DNA of 64,000 nucleotides from Solirubrobacterales bacterium (GTDB lineage Bacteria; Actinomycetota; Thermoleophilia; Solirubrobacterales; 70-9). The stretch is from NCBI GenBank assembly GCA_009691195.1, contig SHVA01000006.1, positions 1 through 64,000 on the forward strand, in the 5' to 3' direction. Made by a program: the position numbers and the translations under genes. The notes beneath the pieces were generated by a model. The model was not told the DNA's origin. It was given only the letters and a program-made list of their open reading frames with translations, and did no database searches. Of this stretch, positions 8,810 through 19,126 are shown in pieces (positions within the stretch are counted from its first letter, which is position 1; each line of letters begins with the position of its first letter).

Positions 8810-10669
8810 AGCCAGAGCTCGCGCTCGACGGCCTCGACGCTCTCACCCTCGAGGAAGAGGCGCGCCCAGATCTCCGCCGTCCAGAACCTGATGGCGGTGG
8901 CGAAGGGGCTGCGCGCGAGGAGATCGTCCCACTCGGCCTCGCTCGCCCCGAGCAACTCGCGCAGCAGCCCGCTCCGGACGAACCCTGGGTCGGCCGCCTG
9001 CTCGATCAGCCGGGTCCAGTTGAACATCATCCCGGGGTACTTCGGCCGCTCGACGATCGCCCGGGGAAGGTGCCGCGCGCCGAGCTCGCCGAGGATCCCC
9101 TTGAGCCGCGGCCCGGTGCGGGCCTCGAGAGGCAGGTTCAGGGCCAAGCTGACGACGTCAGGGTCCAGGAATGGGACCCTCGTCTCGACGGAGCGCGACA
9201 TCGCGTCCTTGTCCATGCGGTTGAGCAGGTAGCCGAAGCTCGAGCAGCTGATGTCGGTCACCAGCGCGACCTCCCAATCGAGCCGGGGGCCACTGTGGTG
9301 GGAGTACGCACGGCGCGCGCGTTCCAGCGCCTCCTCCAGGGCGCGCGCCGACTCCGGCGCTCGATCCGGCACGGGCTCAAGCCTTCTCAGGTGCAGGCGC
9401 TGGAGAGCGCGCTTCCAGGGGAACCTGCGCCGGGCGATCCTGCTGAGGTAGTCCTTGATCATGCGGCGCCGCGGCAGGAAGGCCCTCTCCTCGTGGGGGT
9501 GGAAGTAGGGGTAGCCGGCGAAGAGCTCGTCAGCGCCCTCCCCGGTCAGCAGCACCTTGATGCCGCGATTGCGCGCGGCGGCGGCCATCGAGGCGATCGG
9601 CACCGAGCCGGCGCTCGCGAGCGGGTACTCGTGTGAGTGAACGGCCCCGACGAGGTTGGAGCGCCATGCCGCCGAGTCGATGCTCACCGTCTCCAGCTCG
9701 ATCCCGAGAGACCCCGCCACGAGCTGGGCCCAGTGCCCCTCGTCGGCTCGGGGCTCATCGGGCAGCGAGCAGTTGACGGCGGCGACCGGCCCACCGGCCT
9801 CCCGCGCCAGGGCCACCGGCCTCCCGCGCCAGGGCTGTGATCAGCGACGAGTCGAGCCCGCCTGAGCACATCGTCCCCAGCGGCACGTCGGACATCAAGC
9901 GGCGGGTGACCGACTCCCGCAGCACCGACTCGAGGCGGTTGACGAGCTGGGTCCGGGTCATCAACTCGAGTTCACGCGCGAGCTCGGCGTCGACCGAGGC
10001 GGTCGGGTCGTACCACTGGCGCTCGGAAGCCTCGAGTGTGCGGATGTCCACCTCCGCGATGGTGCCTGGGGGCAACCGCTCGATTCCCTCCAGCGGCGTC
10101 AGGCGCCCGTATGTCCAGCCCCGGAACGCTGCGTGTCGCAGCGCGTCGGGTTGTGGCCGACGGGGGATCCCCGCCGCGAGCAGCGACTTGAACTCGCTCG
10201 CGAACCACAGCCAACCCTCGTGGCGGGTGATGTAGAGGGGCTTCTTGCCGAATCGGTCCCGCGCGAGGATCAGCCGGCCGCGCTCGCGGTCCACTGCCGC
10301 CAGGGCAAGCGGCCCGTTGCAGCGCTCGACCGCCTCCGGGCCCCAGGCTGCGAGCGCCTCGACCAACGTCTCGGTATCGCTGTGCCCGCGCCAGCTCCGG
10401 CCCGGGAGCTGACGGCGAAGCTCCATGTGGTTGTAGGCCTCCCCGTTGTAGGCCAGCAGCCAGCGTTCTCCCGCATCGGCCATCGGCTGGCGGCCGGTTG
10501 GCCCCGGGTCCACGATCGAGAGCCGCCGGACGGCGAGCCCGACGTTGCCCTCAACCGCGATTCCGCCGTCGTCGGGGCCACGTGGGCGCAGCGCCTCGGC
10601 CATCGCTTCGAGCACGACCCTGTCCGGGGTCTCCCCGGGGGGCGCCACGCAGCCCGCGATCCCGCACAT
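8806..10669 (-). pseudogene. asnB: asparagine synthase (glutamine-hydrolysing), frameshifted by a 22-bp tandem duplication
   Basis: Two overlapping frames together give one AsnB. The 5' part (10669 down to about 9800) starts MCGIAG, with the Cys2 glutaminase nucleophile, and includes RPRGPDD, YNGEAYNH and the synthetase P-loop CSGGLDSS. The 3' part (about 9816-8806) continues with the synthetase domain, including LTGEGADELFAGYPYFHPHEE. Both frames encode ALAREAGGP at the junction because a 22-bp unit occurs twice (9791-9834). Removing one copy restores a 613-residue protein of normal length. It converts aspartate (or a related carboxylate) to an amide using Gln and ATP. It begins 2 nt after the upstream ligase-GNAT stop. 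As given it would make a truncated product. Confidence 0.85.
9791..9834. repeat. perfect 22-bp tandem direct duplication inside asnB
   Basis: The units 9791-9812 and 9813-9834 are identical, each starting CCACCGGCCT and ending GCGCCAGGG. A 22-bp gain shifts the frame by one and explains why the AsnB N- and C-terminal halves lie in different frames that share nine residues. This may be a slipped-strand duplication in the cell or an assembly artefact. Confidence 0.95.
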
Positions 10670-10671
10670 GT

Positions 10672-12522
10672 CTAGGCCCGGTCTCGATCGCGCATGTAGG
10701 CATCCAGGTCGAGCTCAAGCGTCGTCCAGCGCTCGACCTCGGGGTCGCCGAACTCGTGGAGCTTCTCGACTGATCCGACCTCGCGGTATCCGAAGCGGCG
10801 CTTGTACCACTCGATCGTCTCCGGCCGGTCCGCGTTGGTCGTGACGGTGCGAGCCCCGTGTTCGTGCATGGCCTCGAGCCGGCGCTCCTGGAGCTTGGCG
10901 CCTATCCCCAGACCGCCGTGCTCAGGGTGGACGGCGAGCAGCGTCGTCTTCCCGCAGCCTGGCTCTGGGATCGCGTAGCCGGCTGCGCCGACGATCTCCC
11001 CTCCGATCCGGGCGACGACGAAGCGGTCGGGGTCGAGCTCGCCCATCTCCGGCGAGGGGACGTTGTGCATGTTTGCCGTCTCCATCACGGCCAGGATCGC
11101 GCCTCGGTCGCCCTCGCCGGCGGGATGGTAACTGACGTCCGGCCGGCTCGACTTCGGCCCGGATGGACCGGGGCTCATCGGCACGATCGGCTGAGCCTTT
11201 CCGGAGGAGCGGCGCGGGACCGACTCGACGAAGGACGCCTCGACCCGGAGGTCGCCGCCCAGGCGCTCGCGGAAGCGCCGCTGCGCCCACGCCGCGAGCT
11301 CCGTTCGATCGCAGCCGGCGGAGCTGACGACGGCGGCGCGGATCAGGGTCGGGGACTCCTGGACGAGCTGGTAGCCGAGGACGTCTTCGCGCAGCCGCAT
11401 CAGGGCCTTCAGCGCCTGCCCGTGGATCGGCGCCCCGTCGGTGCGAACTATCCACTCGTCGCTGCGGCCCGTCACATAGGAGAGCAGCGGCAGGTTGCGT
11501 CCACAGGAGCAGCCCGAGCCGAGCCGCGCCGCCCGGTCGCCGAGCCGGTAATTGAGCAGCACGCTCCCGCGCGCGAACAGGTGTGAGGTCACGACGTCGC
11601 CCGTTTCACCCTCGGGCAGCTCCTTTCCGCCGGGACCGATGATCCGCAGCGGGCAGAGGTCCACGTTGAGGTGGTAGCCGGGGTGGATCCCGCACTCGAA
11701 GCCGATCTGGGGCGCCTCGACCGCGCGGTAGGCGCTCAGCACGGTGACTCCGAGCTCCTCGGAGATCAGCCTGCGGCCGCCCTCGGAGAGCTCGTCGGAG
11801 CTGAAGGCCGCGACCCTCGGCAGGTGCGGGTCGCCGCCCTGGTCGCGACGCAGCTTGATCTGGCGGAAGAGCTCCTCGAGGTAGGAGCCGAAGGAGACGA
11901 CCGAGTCCGGGGCGTATTGATCGAGCGCCTCGATCTGCTGAGCGGGTGGGTCGAGCATCGACAGCTCCAGCCGCCGGACGCGGAGCGAGGAGGGGATCAG
12001 CGAGCTGCGGTTGAAGTTGGCGCGCGCTCCCTCTCTCACCGGCAGGAAGATCTCCGCCTGCCTCAGCCGTAATCGCCTCCCGGCGGCCCTGATGGCGACC
12101 GATCGCAGCCGCTCGCGCTGGGCCGCGGAGGCGAAGAGGGCGACGGGGTGGCGGTAGACCGTTGCCGGCTCGCCGCTGCTGCCGCCGCTTCGAAACCGCA
12201 GGTAGCGCTCGATCGGGTAGGCCTCCGAGACGAAGTACTCCGGATCGGCCTGGAGCTGTTGGCGCTCGATCAGCGGCAGCTTCGCGAGGTCCTCCGCCGA
12301 GGTGAAGTCGGCGGGCTTCAACCCCAGCCGCTTCCCGGTCTCGCGGTAGTAGGGGACGTGGGCGAAGGCATGGTCCACGGTCTCGCGCAGGCGCCGGCGC
12401 TGGGCGCGCTCGATCGCCTCGGGCGAGCGGAAGGGGAAGCGGGTTTCGAGTGGGCCGCGGACCGCGAGCCGGGCGCTCCAGGCGGCGCGGCGCAGCAGCG
12501 GCTCTCGCGGGGGCCGGCTCAC
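10672..12522 (-). CDS. phenylacetate-CoA-ligase/CapK-like adenylate-forming protein fused to a C-terminal GNAT domain
   Basis: A 616-residue protein. Residues 1 to about 450 match the PaaK/CapK (coenzyme F390 synthetase-like) pattern: a basic N-terminus, HAFAHVPYYRE near residue 52, the phosphate-binding loop SGGSSGEP at 112-119, NYRLGD, CSCGRNLPLL and a C-terminal SSGKAQPIV with the expected catalytic Lys. After a Pro/Ser linker, residues about 457-616 form a GNAT acetyltransferase with the acetyl-CoA loop HPEHGGLGIGAKLQ and EWYKRRFGYREVG. It overlaps the preceding paralogue by 4 nt (ATGA) and ends 2 nt before asnB. The fusion suggests one substrate is both activated and acylated; the substrate is unknown. 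Confidence 0.8.
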   Translation of the reverse strand: MSRPPREPLLRRAAWSARLAVRGPLETRFPFRSPEAIERAQRRRLRETVDHAFAHVPYYRETGKRLGLKPADFTSAEDLAKLPLIERQQLQADPEYFVSEAYPIERYLRFRSGGSSGEPATVYRHPVALFASAAQRERLRSVAIRAAGRRLRLRQAEIFLPVREGARANFNRSSLIPSSLRVRRLELSMLDPPAQQIEALDQYAPDSVVSFGSYLEELFRQIKLRRDQGGDPHLPRVAAFSSDELSEGGRRLISEELGVTVLSAYRAVEAPQIGFECGIHPGYHLNVDLCPLRIIGPGGKELPEGETGDVVTSHLFARGSVLLNYRLGDRAARLGSGCSCGRNLPLLSYVTGRSDEWIVRTDGAPIHGQALKALMRLREDVLGYQLVQESPTLIRAAVVSSAGCDRTELAAWAQRRFRERLGGDLRVEASFVESVPRRSSGKAQPIVPMSPGPSGPKSSRPDVSYHPAGEGDRGAILAVMETANMHNVPSPEMGELDPDRFVVARIGGEIVGAAGYAIPEPGCGKTTLLAVHPEHGGLGIGAKLQERRLEAMHEHGARTVTTNADRPETIEWYKRRFGYREVGSVEKLHEFGDPEVERWTTLELDLDAYMRDRDRA

Positions 12523-13904
12523 CCCCGCTCCCGTTGCAGGCGCTCCCGGGCCTGCAGCGACATCACGGGGCGCACCTTGCCCCGATCGCTCCTCGGCAGC
12601 GTTGGCACCGCCGCGACCTCGACCGAGCCTCCGCCACCGAGCGGCTCGGCCAGCGTCCGGGCCAGTCGGGCGCAGAGAGCCTCGTCATCAGCGCCGCGGT
12701 CGGTGACGACCTCGACCCTGAGAAGTCCCGGTCCCAGCTGCAGGACCTGGTAGCGGAGTACCGCGGGCTCAGAGGTCAGGGGCGCGCGGATCCGCTGTGG
12801 GTGCAGCAACTCGCCCGATGCGGTCTCGATCAGGTCGTCGCTGCGGGCCTCGAGCTGGGAGAGCAGCGGCAGCCTGCGCCCGCATGGACAGCTCCCGGGG
12901 AGGGCCGCCGCGATGTCGCCGAGCCGGTAGTTGAGGAGGATCGTGGCGCGGTTGACGAGGTTGGAGACCACGACCTCTCCACTCTCGCCCGGCGGCAGAG
13001 ACTCACCCCGCTCGGGGTCCACGATTCGCAGCGCGCTGAGGTCGGCGTTGACGTGCAGGCCCGTATGGCGCTCGCACTCGAAGGCGATCTGGAAGGCCTC
13101 GATCGCGCTGTAGACGCTCAGCACCTCGATCCCGAAGTCGTCGCTGATCAGCCGCCGCATCCGCTCGGACAGCGGGTCGGCCCCGTAGGTGACTACGGAG
13201 GGCGCAAGGAAGGGTTGGCCGCTCTCCCGCAGATGAACGAACAGTGCCTCGAGTCCCGAGCCGAAGCATGCGATCACGTCGGGGCGGAACTCGTTCAGCG
13301 CCTCGACGTTGGCGTCCATCGGATCGAGCATCGAGAGCTCGAGCGACGCGTAGCGAAGCGATGCCGGCAGCAGGCTCGATCCCGAGAATGCCCGGCTGGT
13401 CTGGCGCGAGGAGTCGAGGGGCGCGGCGAGCCGCGCCATCCGGGGCCGCAGCCGGCTCGCGGCGAGGCGGGCGGTCAGGGCGCGGAGGCGCTCCCGGTGA
13501 GCGCCGCCGAGGACCAGCGAGCGCCGGTCCCAGTAGACGGTCACGGGCTCGCCGCCGCCGCCCCCGCTCCGAAGCTCGACGTAGCGTTCCAGCGGCTCCG
13601 CCTCCGAGACGAAGTACTCCGGGTCGGCCTGGAGCTGGTCGCGCTCGATCAGCGGCAGCTTCGCCAGGTCCCCGGCGGCCTGGAAGTCGGCGGGCCCCAG
13701 CCCCAGCCGCTTGCCCGCCTCGCGGTAGTAGGGGACGTGGGCGAAGGCGTGGTCGACGCTCTCGCGCAGGCGCCCGCGCTGGGCGCGCTCGATCGCCTCC
13801 GGTGAGCGGAAGGGGAAGCGGGCCTCGAGCGGGCCGCGGATCGCGAGCCGGGCGCTCCAGGCGGCGCGGCGAGCGACCGAGGCGCCGCTGCGTTGAGCGC
13901 TCAT
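12519..13904 (-). CDS. phenylacetate-CoA-ligase/CapK-like protein, middle paralogue
   Basis: A 461-residue paralogue of both neighbours, very similar over the first 110 residues ([28 protein letters not shown]). The phosphate-binding loop reads SGGGGGEP (113-120), so the Ser/Thr residues of the sister proteins are replaced by Gly. NYRLGD, CPCGRRLPLLS and the C-terminal DRGKVRPVM are kept. Reduced adenylation activity or altered ATP handling is possible. The longer ORF to 14249 is shadow of the upstream gene. ATG 13904 overlaps the upstream TGA (ATGA), and its own stop overlaps the next ATG, so the three ligases look translationally coupled. Confidence 0.8.
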   Translation of the reverse strand: MSAQRSGASVARRAAWSARLAIRGPLEARFPFRSPEAIERAQRGRLRESVDHAFAHVPYYREAGKRLGLGPADFQAAGDLAKLPLIERDQLQADPEYFVSEAEPLERYVELRSGGGGGEPVTVYWDRRSLVLGGAHRERLRALTARLAASRLRPRMARLAAPLDSSRQTSRAFSGSSLLPASLRYASLELSMLDPMDANVEALNEFRPDVIACFGSGLEALFVHLRESGQPFLAPSVVTYGADPLSERMRRLISDDFGIEVLSVYSAIEAFQIAFECERHTGLHVNADLSALRIVDPERGESLPPGESGEVVVSNLVNRATILLNYRLGDIAAALPGSCPCGRRLPLLSQLEARSDDLIETASGELLHPQRIRAPLTSEPAVLRYQVLQLGPGLLRVEVVTDRGADDEALCARLARTLAEPLGGGGSVEVAAVPTLPRSDRGKVRPVMSLQARERLQRERG

Positions 13905-15241
13905 TCGCCCGTCTCCGCCCTCAGGATCGTCCTCACCTTGCCGCTTTCGGCCCGCGAGAGCGTTTCTGAGAACTCGACCCGGGCGTCGAGTGGCTCGCCC
14001 AGCTCCCCCGCACGCGCGGCGATCGCTTCGGCCACGGCGGCCCGGTCGGCGCCGGGAGCCGCGACCACCACCACGCGGAGCTTTCCCGGTTGCTCCTGGA
14101 TGAGCTGATAGCGCCGGATCTCGTCGAAGTTCCTCAGGATCGAGCGCATCGTCTGAGGGTGGATCGGCGCCCCGGAGCGCGAGAGCATCCACTCGCTGGT
14201 CCGTCCCTGCGGGTGGGAGAGCAGCGGCAGCGTGCGCCCGCAGGGGCACGGGTCGGGCAGCTTGGTGGCGAGGTCCCCCAGCCCGTAGTTGAGGAGCATG
14301 GTGGCGCGGTTGACGAGGTTGGAGACCACCACCCGTCCGCTCTCGCCGCCGGGCAGCTCGCTGCCGTCGTCGTCAACGATCCTGACCGGGCAGACGTCGA
14401 GGTTGTGGTGAAGCCCGCTGTGGCGGTCGCATTCCCAGGCGATCGTCGGGGTCTCCACGGCCTGGTAGACGCTCAGGACCTCGATCCCCAGACCGGTCAG
14501 CAACCGCCGGACCTGGTCGGAGAGCGAGTCTGCCGCGTAGACGGCGACGCTCGGGCGGTGGAACTCGCGGTCCGAGGTTGCGAGATCGTTGTAGATGGCC
14601 TCGATCGCCGAGCCATAGCCGGAGACCACGTCGGGGCGGAAGGCGTCGATCTGCGCCTCGATCTCGGGCAGCGGATCAAACAGCGGGATCGTGATCACCA
14701 CCGTCCTCACGCCCTTCCAGAACCGCTGGCGGCCCACCTTTCTGTTGAGGTCGGTGGTCGAGCTGCTGGCCGGGGCGATCATTGCGATCCTCCGCCTCCA
14801 TCGCCTCCCGGTCAGCTTTGCGTTCACCGGCTCGCTCCGCTGGAAGGTGAGCATCCGTTCGTAGAGGCTCGAGCGGTGCCGGAAGAAGGTGATCGGCTCG
14901 CCGGTGCTTCCTCCTGTCTGGAGCTCGAGGTGGTTGTCCAGTGGCTCCGCCTCCGAGACGAAGTACTGGGGGTCGGCCTGGAGGCGGTCCCGCTCGATCA
15001 ACGGCAGCTTCCCCAGGTCGCCGGCGGCCTGGAAGTCGCCGGGCCCCAACCCCAGCCTCTTGCCGGTTTCGCGGTAGTAGGGAACGTGGACGAAGGCGTG
15101 GTCAACGCTCTCGCGCAGCCGCCGGCGCTGCGCGCGCTCGATCGCCTCGGTTGAGCGGAAGGGGAAGCGCTCCTCGAACGGGGCAGCGACGGTCAGCCTG
15201 GCCGTCCAGACGAGTCGCCGCGCGCGCGACCGTTGCTTCAT
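13901..15241 (-). CDS. phenylacetate-CoA-ligase/CapK-like protein, first paralogue of the array
   Basis: A 446-residue adenylate-forming-family protein and first gene of the minus-strand operon. It shows [11 protein letters not shown], the loop TGGSTGEP (109-116), [22 protein letters not shown] and [11 protein letters not shown], and ends with SGKVRTIL carrying the conserved Lys. PaaK-type enzymes activate aryl or acyl acids to CoA thioesters; CapK relatives occur in capsule and exopolysaccharide clusters. It is divergent from clpP with 70 nt between the start codons, so its promoter must lie there or overlap clpP's. The acid it activates cannot be told from sequence. Confidence 0.82.
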   Translation of the reverse strand: MKQRSRARRLVWTARLTVAAPFEERFPFRSTEAIERAQRRRLRESVDHAFVHVPYYRETGKRLGLGPGDFQAAGDLGKLPLIERDRLQADPQYFVSEAEPLDNHLELQTGGSTGEPITFFRHRSSLYERMLTFQRSEPVNAKLTGRRWRRRIAMIAPASSSTTDLNRKVGRQRFWKGVRTVVITIPLFDPLPEIEAQIDAFRPDVVSGYGSAIEAIYNDLATSDREFHRPSVAVYAADSLSDQVRRLLTGLGIEVLSVYQAVETPTIAWECDRHSGLHHNLDVCPVRIVDDDGSELPGGESGRVVVSNLVNRATMLLNYGLGDLATKLPDPCPCGRTLPLLSHPQGRTSEWMLSRSGAPIHPQTMRSILRNFDEIRRYQLIQEQPGKLRVVVVAAPGADRAAVAEAIAARAGELGEPLDARVEFSETLSRAESGKVRTILRAETGE

Positions 15242-15295
15242 CGCTTCTCGCTCACGTCGTCATTCTCTCCTGTCGGGGTCGCCCAGGGCGGTCGC

Positions 15296-15301
15296 TACAC
15301 T
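15296..15301 (+). promoter_or_regulatory. candidate -10 element of clpP
   Basis: TACACT ends 10 nt before the clpP ATG at 15312. No convincing -35 is visible. It lies in the 70-nt divergent spacer with the ligase operon. Confidence 0.4.
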
Positions 15302-15311
15302 CCCCGGCCTC

Positions 15312-15896
<585 letters not shown>

Positions 15897-15987
15897 CGCC
15901 CGCGCCCTGGCCCTCGCCGCCGCCCTCCTGGCTCCGGCCGCCGCTTCCGCTGCCGCTGCCCCTCCGCCCCAGATCTCCAACCCCTCG

Positions 15988-16680
15988 GTGAAGCCCGCCA
16001 AGGCCTTCTTCGGCGCGGCCACGGGTGTGCGGGCCAGCTTCCGCGCCTCCACTGACTCCCCGACCCGGGTCTCGGTTCGCTTCACCCGCGGCGGCAACAG
16101 GCTGCGACACATCGTGGTCGAGGTCAAGCCCGGTTCTCCGGGGGTCGTCGTGCCCTGGAACGGGCGAACCGACGCCGGCAAGGTCGCGCCGGACGGCCGC
16201 TACGGGGTCAGCGTCAAGGCAAAGGGCGCAGGCGCCCGGCGGATCGGCAGGGTGGCGCTGCACGGCTACCGCTTCCCGGTTCGCGGCCCTCACGGCAGCC
16301 GCGGAGCTATCGGCCGCTTCCACGCCCCCCGCTCTGGCGGCAGGACCCACCAGGGCTTCGACGTCGTTGCCGACTGCGGGACGCCACTGGTCGCGGCCCG
16401 TGCGGGGACCGTCGTCCGCCGGGGCTACGACCCGGAGCTCTACGGCAACTACCTGCTGATCAATGGCCGCGCCACGCGGCGAAGCCTCTTCTACGCCCAC
16501 CTGATCGCGCCGGCCGAGGTCAAGCGCGGCGATCGCGTCTTCACCGGCACCCGGCTCGGGCTGGTGGGGAGGACGGGCAACGCCAGGACGACGCCATGCC
16601 ACCTCCACTTCGAGATCCGGGTCCACGGTCGCGCGCTCGACCCGGAGCCCTTCCTGCGCGCCTGGAACCGCCACAGCTAG
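15988..16680 (+). CDS. M23-family peptidase/LytM-like secreted protein (true start probably upstream)
   Basis: From GTG 15988 the ORF gives 230 residues. The C-terminal half is an M23/LytM domain: GRTHQGFDV with the first zinc His-x3-Asp, GTPLVAARAGTVV, and CHLHFEIRV with the HxH zinc motif. An upstream segment of about 130 residues is beta-rich. In frame 5' of GTG 15988 the sequence encodes a typical signal peptide (SARALALAAALLAPAAASA) reaching back into the end of clpP, but with no ATG, GTG or TTG. ATC at 15889 or CTG at 15907 would be near-cognate starts. Family role: cleavage of peptidoglycan cross-bridges outside the cell. The true N-terminus is unresolved. Confidence 0.8.
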   Translation: MKPAKAFFGAATGVRASFRASTDSPTRVSVRFTRGGNRLRHIVVEVKPGSPGVVVPWNGRTDAGKVAPDGRYGVSVKAKGAGARRIGRVALHGYRFPVRGPHGSRGAIGRFHAPRSGGRTHQGFDVVADCGTPLVAARAGTVVRRGYDPELYGNYLLINGRATRRSLFYAHLIAPAEVKRGDRVFTGTRLGLVGRTGNARTTPCHLHFEIRVHGRALDPEPFLRAWNRHS

Positions 16681-16736
16681 TCGGCATTTCGTCCGGCCCC
16701 TGGCCTCGCGTTGAGTCGTTGTGCGATGATTCTTGC

Positions 16737-17630
16737 GTGAGGAGTGAGCCGGGGATACGGGCGCTGATCGCGGTGGCGATCTGTGCCGTGGGTTGCCTTG
16801 GCGTGTTCGCGGCTCCCGCGATCGCCAAGAAGAAGCCCCCGGTGGTGACGGTCCACCCCGGCAAGGCCGACGCGATCCAGAAGGCCGTCGACGCGGCCAG
16901 GGCCGGCACCACGATCAAGCTCACCAAGGGCGTCTATCCCGAGAACGTCGTGATCGCCAAGCGGCTCAACCTCGTCAGCGCGGGCAAGGGGATGCCGATC
17001 ATCGACGGCGGCTGTAGCACCCGCTTCACGGTCTCGGTTCGGCACGCCGGCGTCGTGCTCCGGAACCTCAAGGTGATCGGCGCCGCCGACGATCAGGGCG
17101 GCCCCTATCCGTCCGAGGTCGACTTCACCGACGTTGCCGACGGCACCGCCGAGGGCCTGATCCTCCGCGACAGCTGCGACGCGGAGTACGGGATCAACGT
17201 GCTGCGAAGCGCCGGGATCAGGCTGATCGGCAACGAGGCCCGCGGGGGCTTCAGCGACGCCGGCTTCTACATAGGCTCGATCACCGGCGACTCTCCCGGC
17301 GCTCCCGGGCCGCTGCGGGTCAAGCAGAACCTCAGCTACGGCAACACACGCGGGATCATCATCGAGGAGTCCGTCAACGTCGACATCAGGGTCAGCGGCA
17401 ACATCGTCCACAACAACGACGTCGGGATCTTCAACCACGTCAGCGACGGGATGCTCTTCTACGGCAACCAGATCCACGACAACACCTTCGGCATGTATTT
17501 CATCCCCGACGCCGACGACAACCGCGTCATCAACAACGCCTTCAGCGATAACGGCACCGACTTCCTCGACGATGGATCGGGTAACTGCGGCACAGGCAAC
17601 ACGCCCGGCGGCGTCGCCGCCGCCTGCTGA
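16737..17630 (+). CDS. secreted right-handed parallel beta-helix protein
   Basis: A 297-residue protein from GTG 16737. It has a signal peptide (basic start, then IALIAVAICAVGCLGVFAAPAIA-like hydrophobic stretch, roughly residues 8-29). A pectate-lyase/NosD-like beta-helix follows, with repeated Asn-rich rungs: IQKAVDAARAGTTIKL, NIVHNNDVGIFNH, YGNQIHDNTFGMYF, NRVINNAFSDNGTD. Such proteins bind or cleave polysaccharides at the surface; no catalytic site is identifiable. The ORF stays open upstream to 16596, but that part overlaps the peptidase gene and has no signal peptide. It sits between the M23 peptidase and clpX, suggesting cell-envelope work. Confidence 0.78.
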   Translation: MRSEPGIRALIAVAICAVGCLGVFAAPAIAKKKPPVVTVHPGKADAIQKAVDAARAGTTIKLTKGVYPENVVIAKRLNLVSAGKGMPIIDGGCSTRFTVSVRHAGVVLRNLKVIGAADDQGGPYPSEVDFTDVADGTAEGLILRDSCDAEYGINVLRSAGIRLIGNEARGGFSDAGFYIGSITGDSPGAPGPLRVKQNLSYGNTRGIIIEESVNVDIRVSGNIVHNNDVGIFNHVSDGMLFYGNQIHDNTFGMYFIPDADDNRVINNAFSDNGTDFLDDGSGNCGTGNTPGGVAAAC

Positions 17631-17785
17631 GGCGCCCCCGGGGCCGGCGGTGTCGAGCCTTCAGTTGAAGGACTGAGGCGCTCGGCCGAGTATCAAGAGG
17701 CGTCCGACCGAGACCGGCGGTTCCGTAAGCTTCCCCCGAGAGCGGAATCCGGGCTCGAAACTCCAGTCATCAAGGGAGAACCGCT

Positions 17786-19075
<1,290 letters not shown>

Positions 19076-19112
19076 CCGCGCCCCTCGGCGGCGGGCGGCG
19101 ACCGGCCCCGAC

Positions 19113-19118
19113 TAAGAT
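19113..19118 (+). promoter_or_regulatory. candidate -10 element of valS
   Basis: TAAGAT ends 8 nt before the valS ATG at 19127, in a spacer too short for an ordinary leader. No Shine-Dalgarno lies between, which favours a nearly leaderless transcript. Confidence 0.45.
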
Positions 19119-19126
19119 CGGCGCCG

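Noticed and set aside
17658-17671. CCTTCA-GT-TGAAGG hairpin between the beta-helix gene and clpX
   Set aside because: Only a 2-nt loop and no T-run; too weak to call a terminator.
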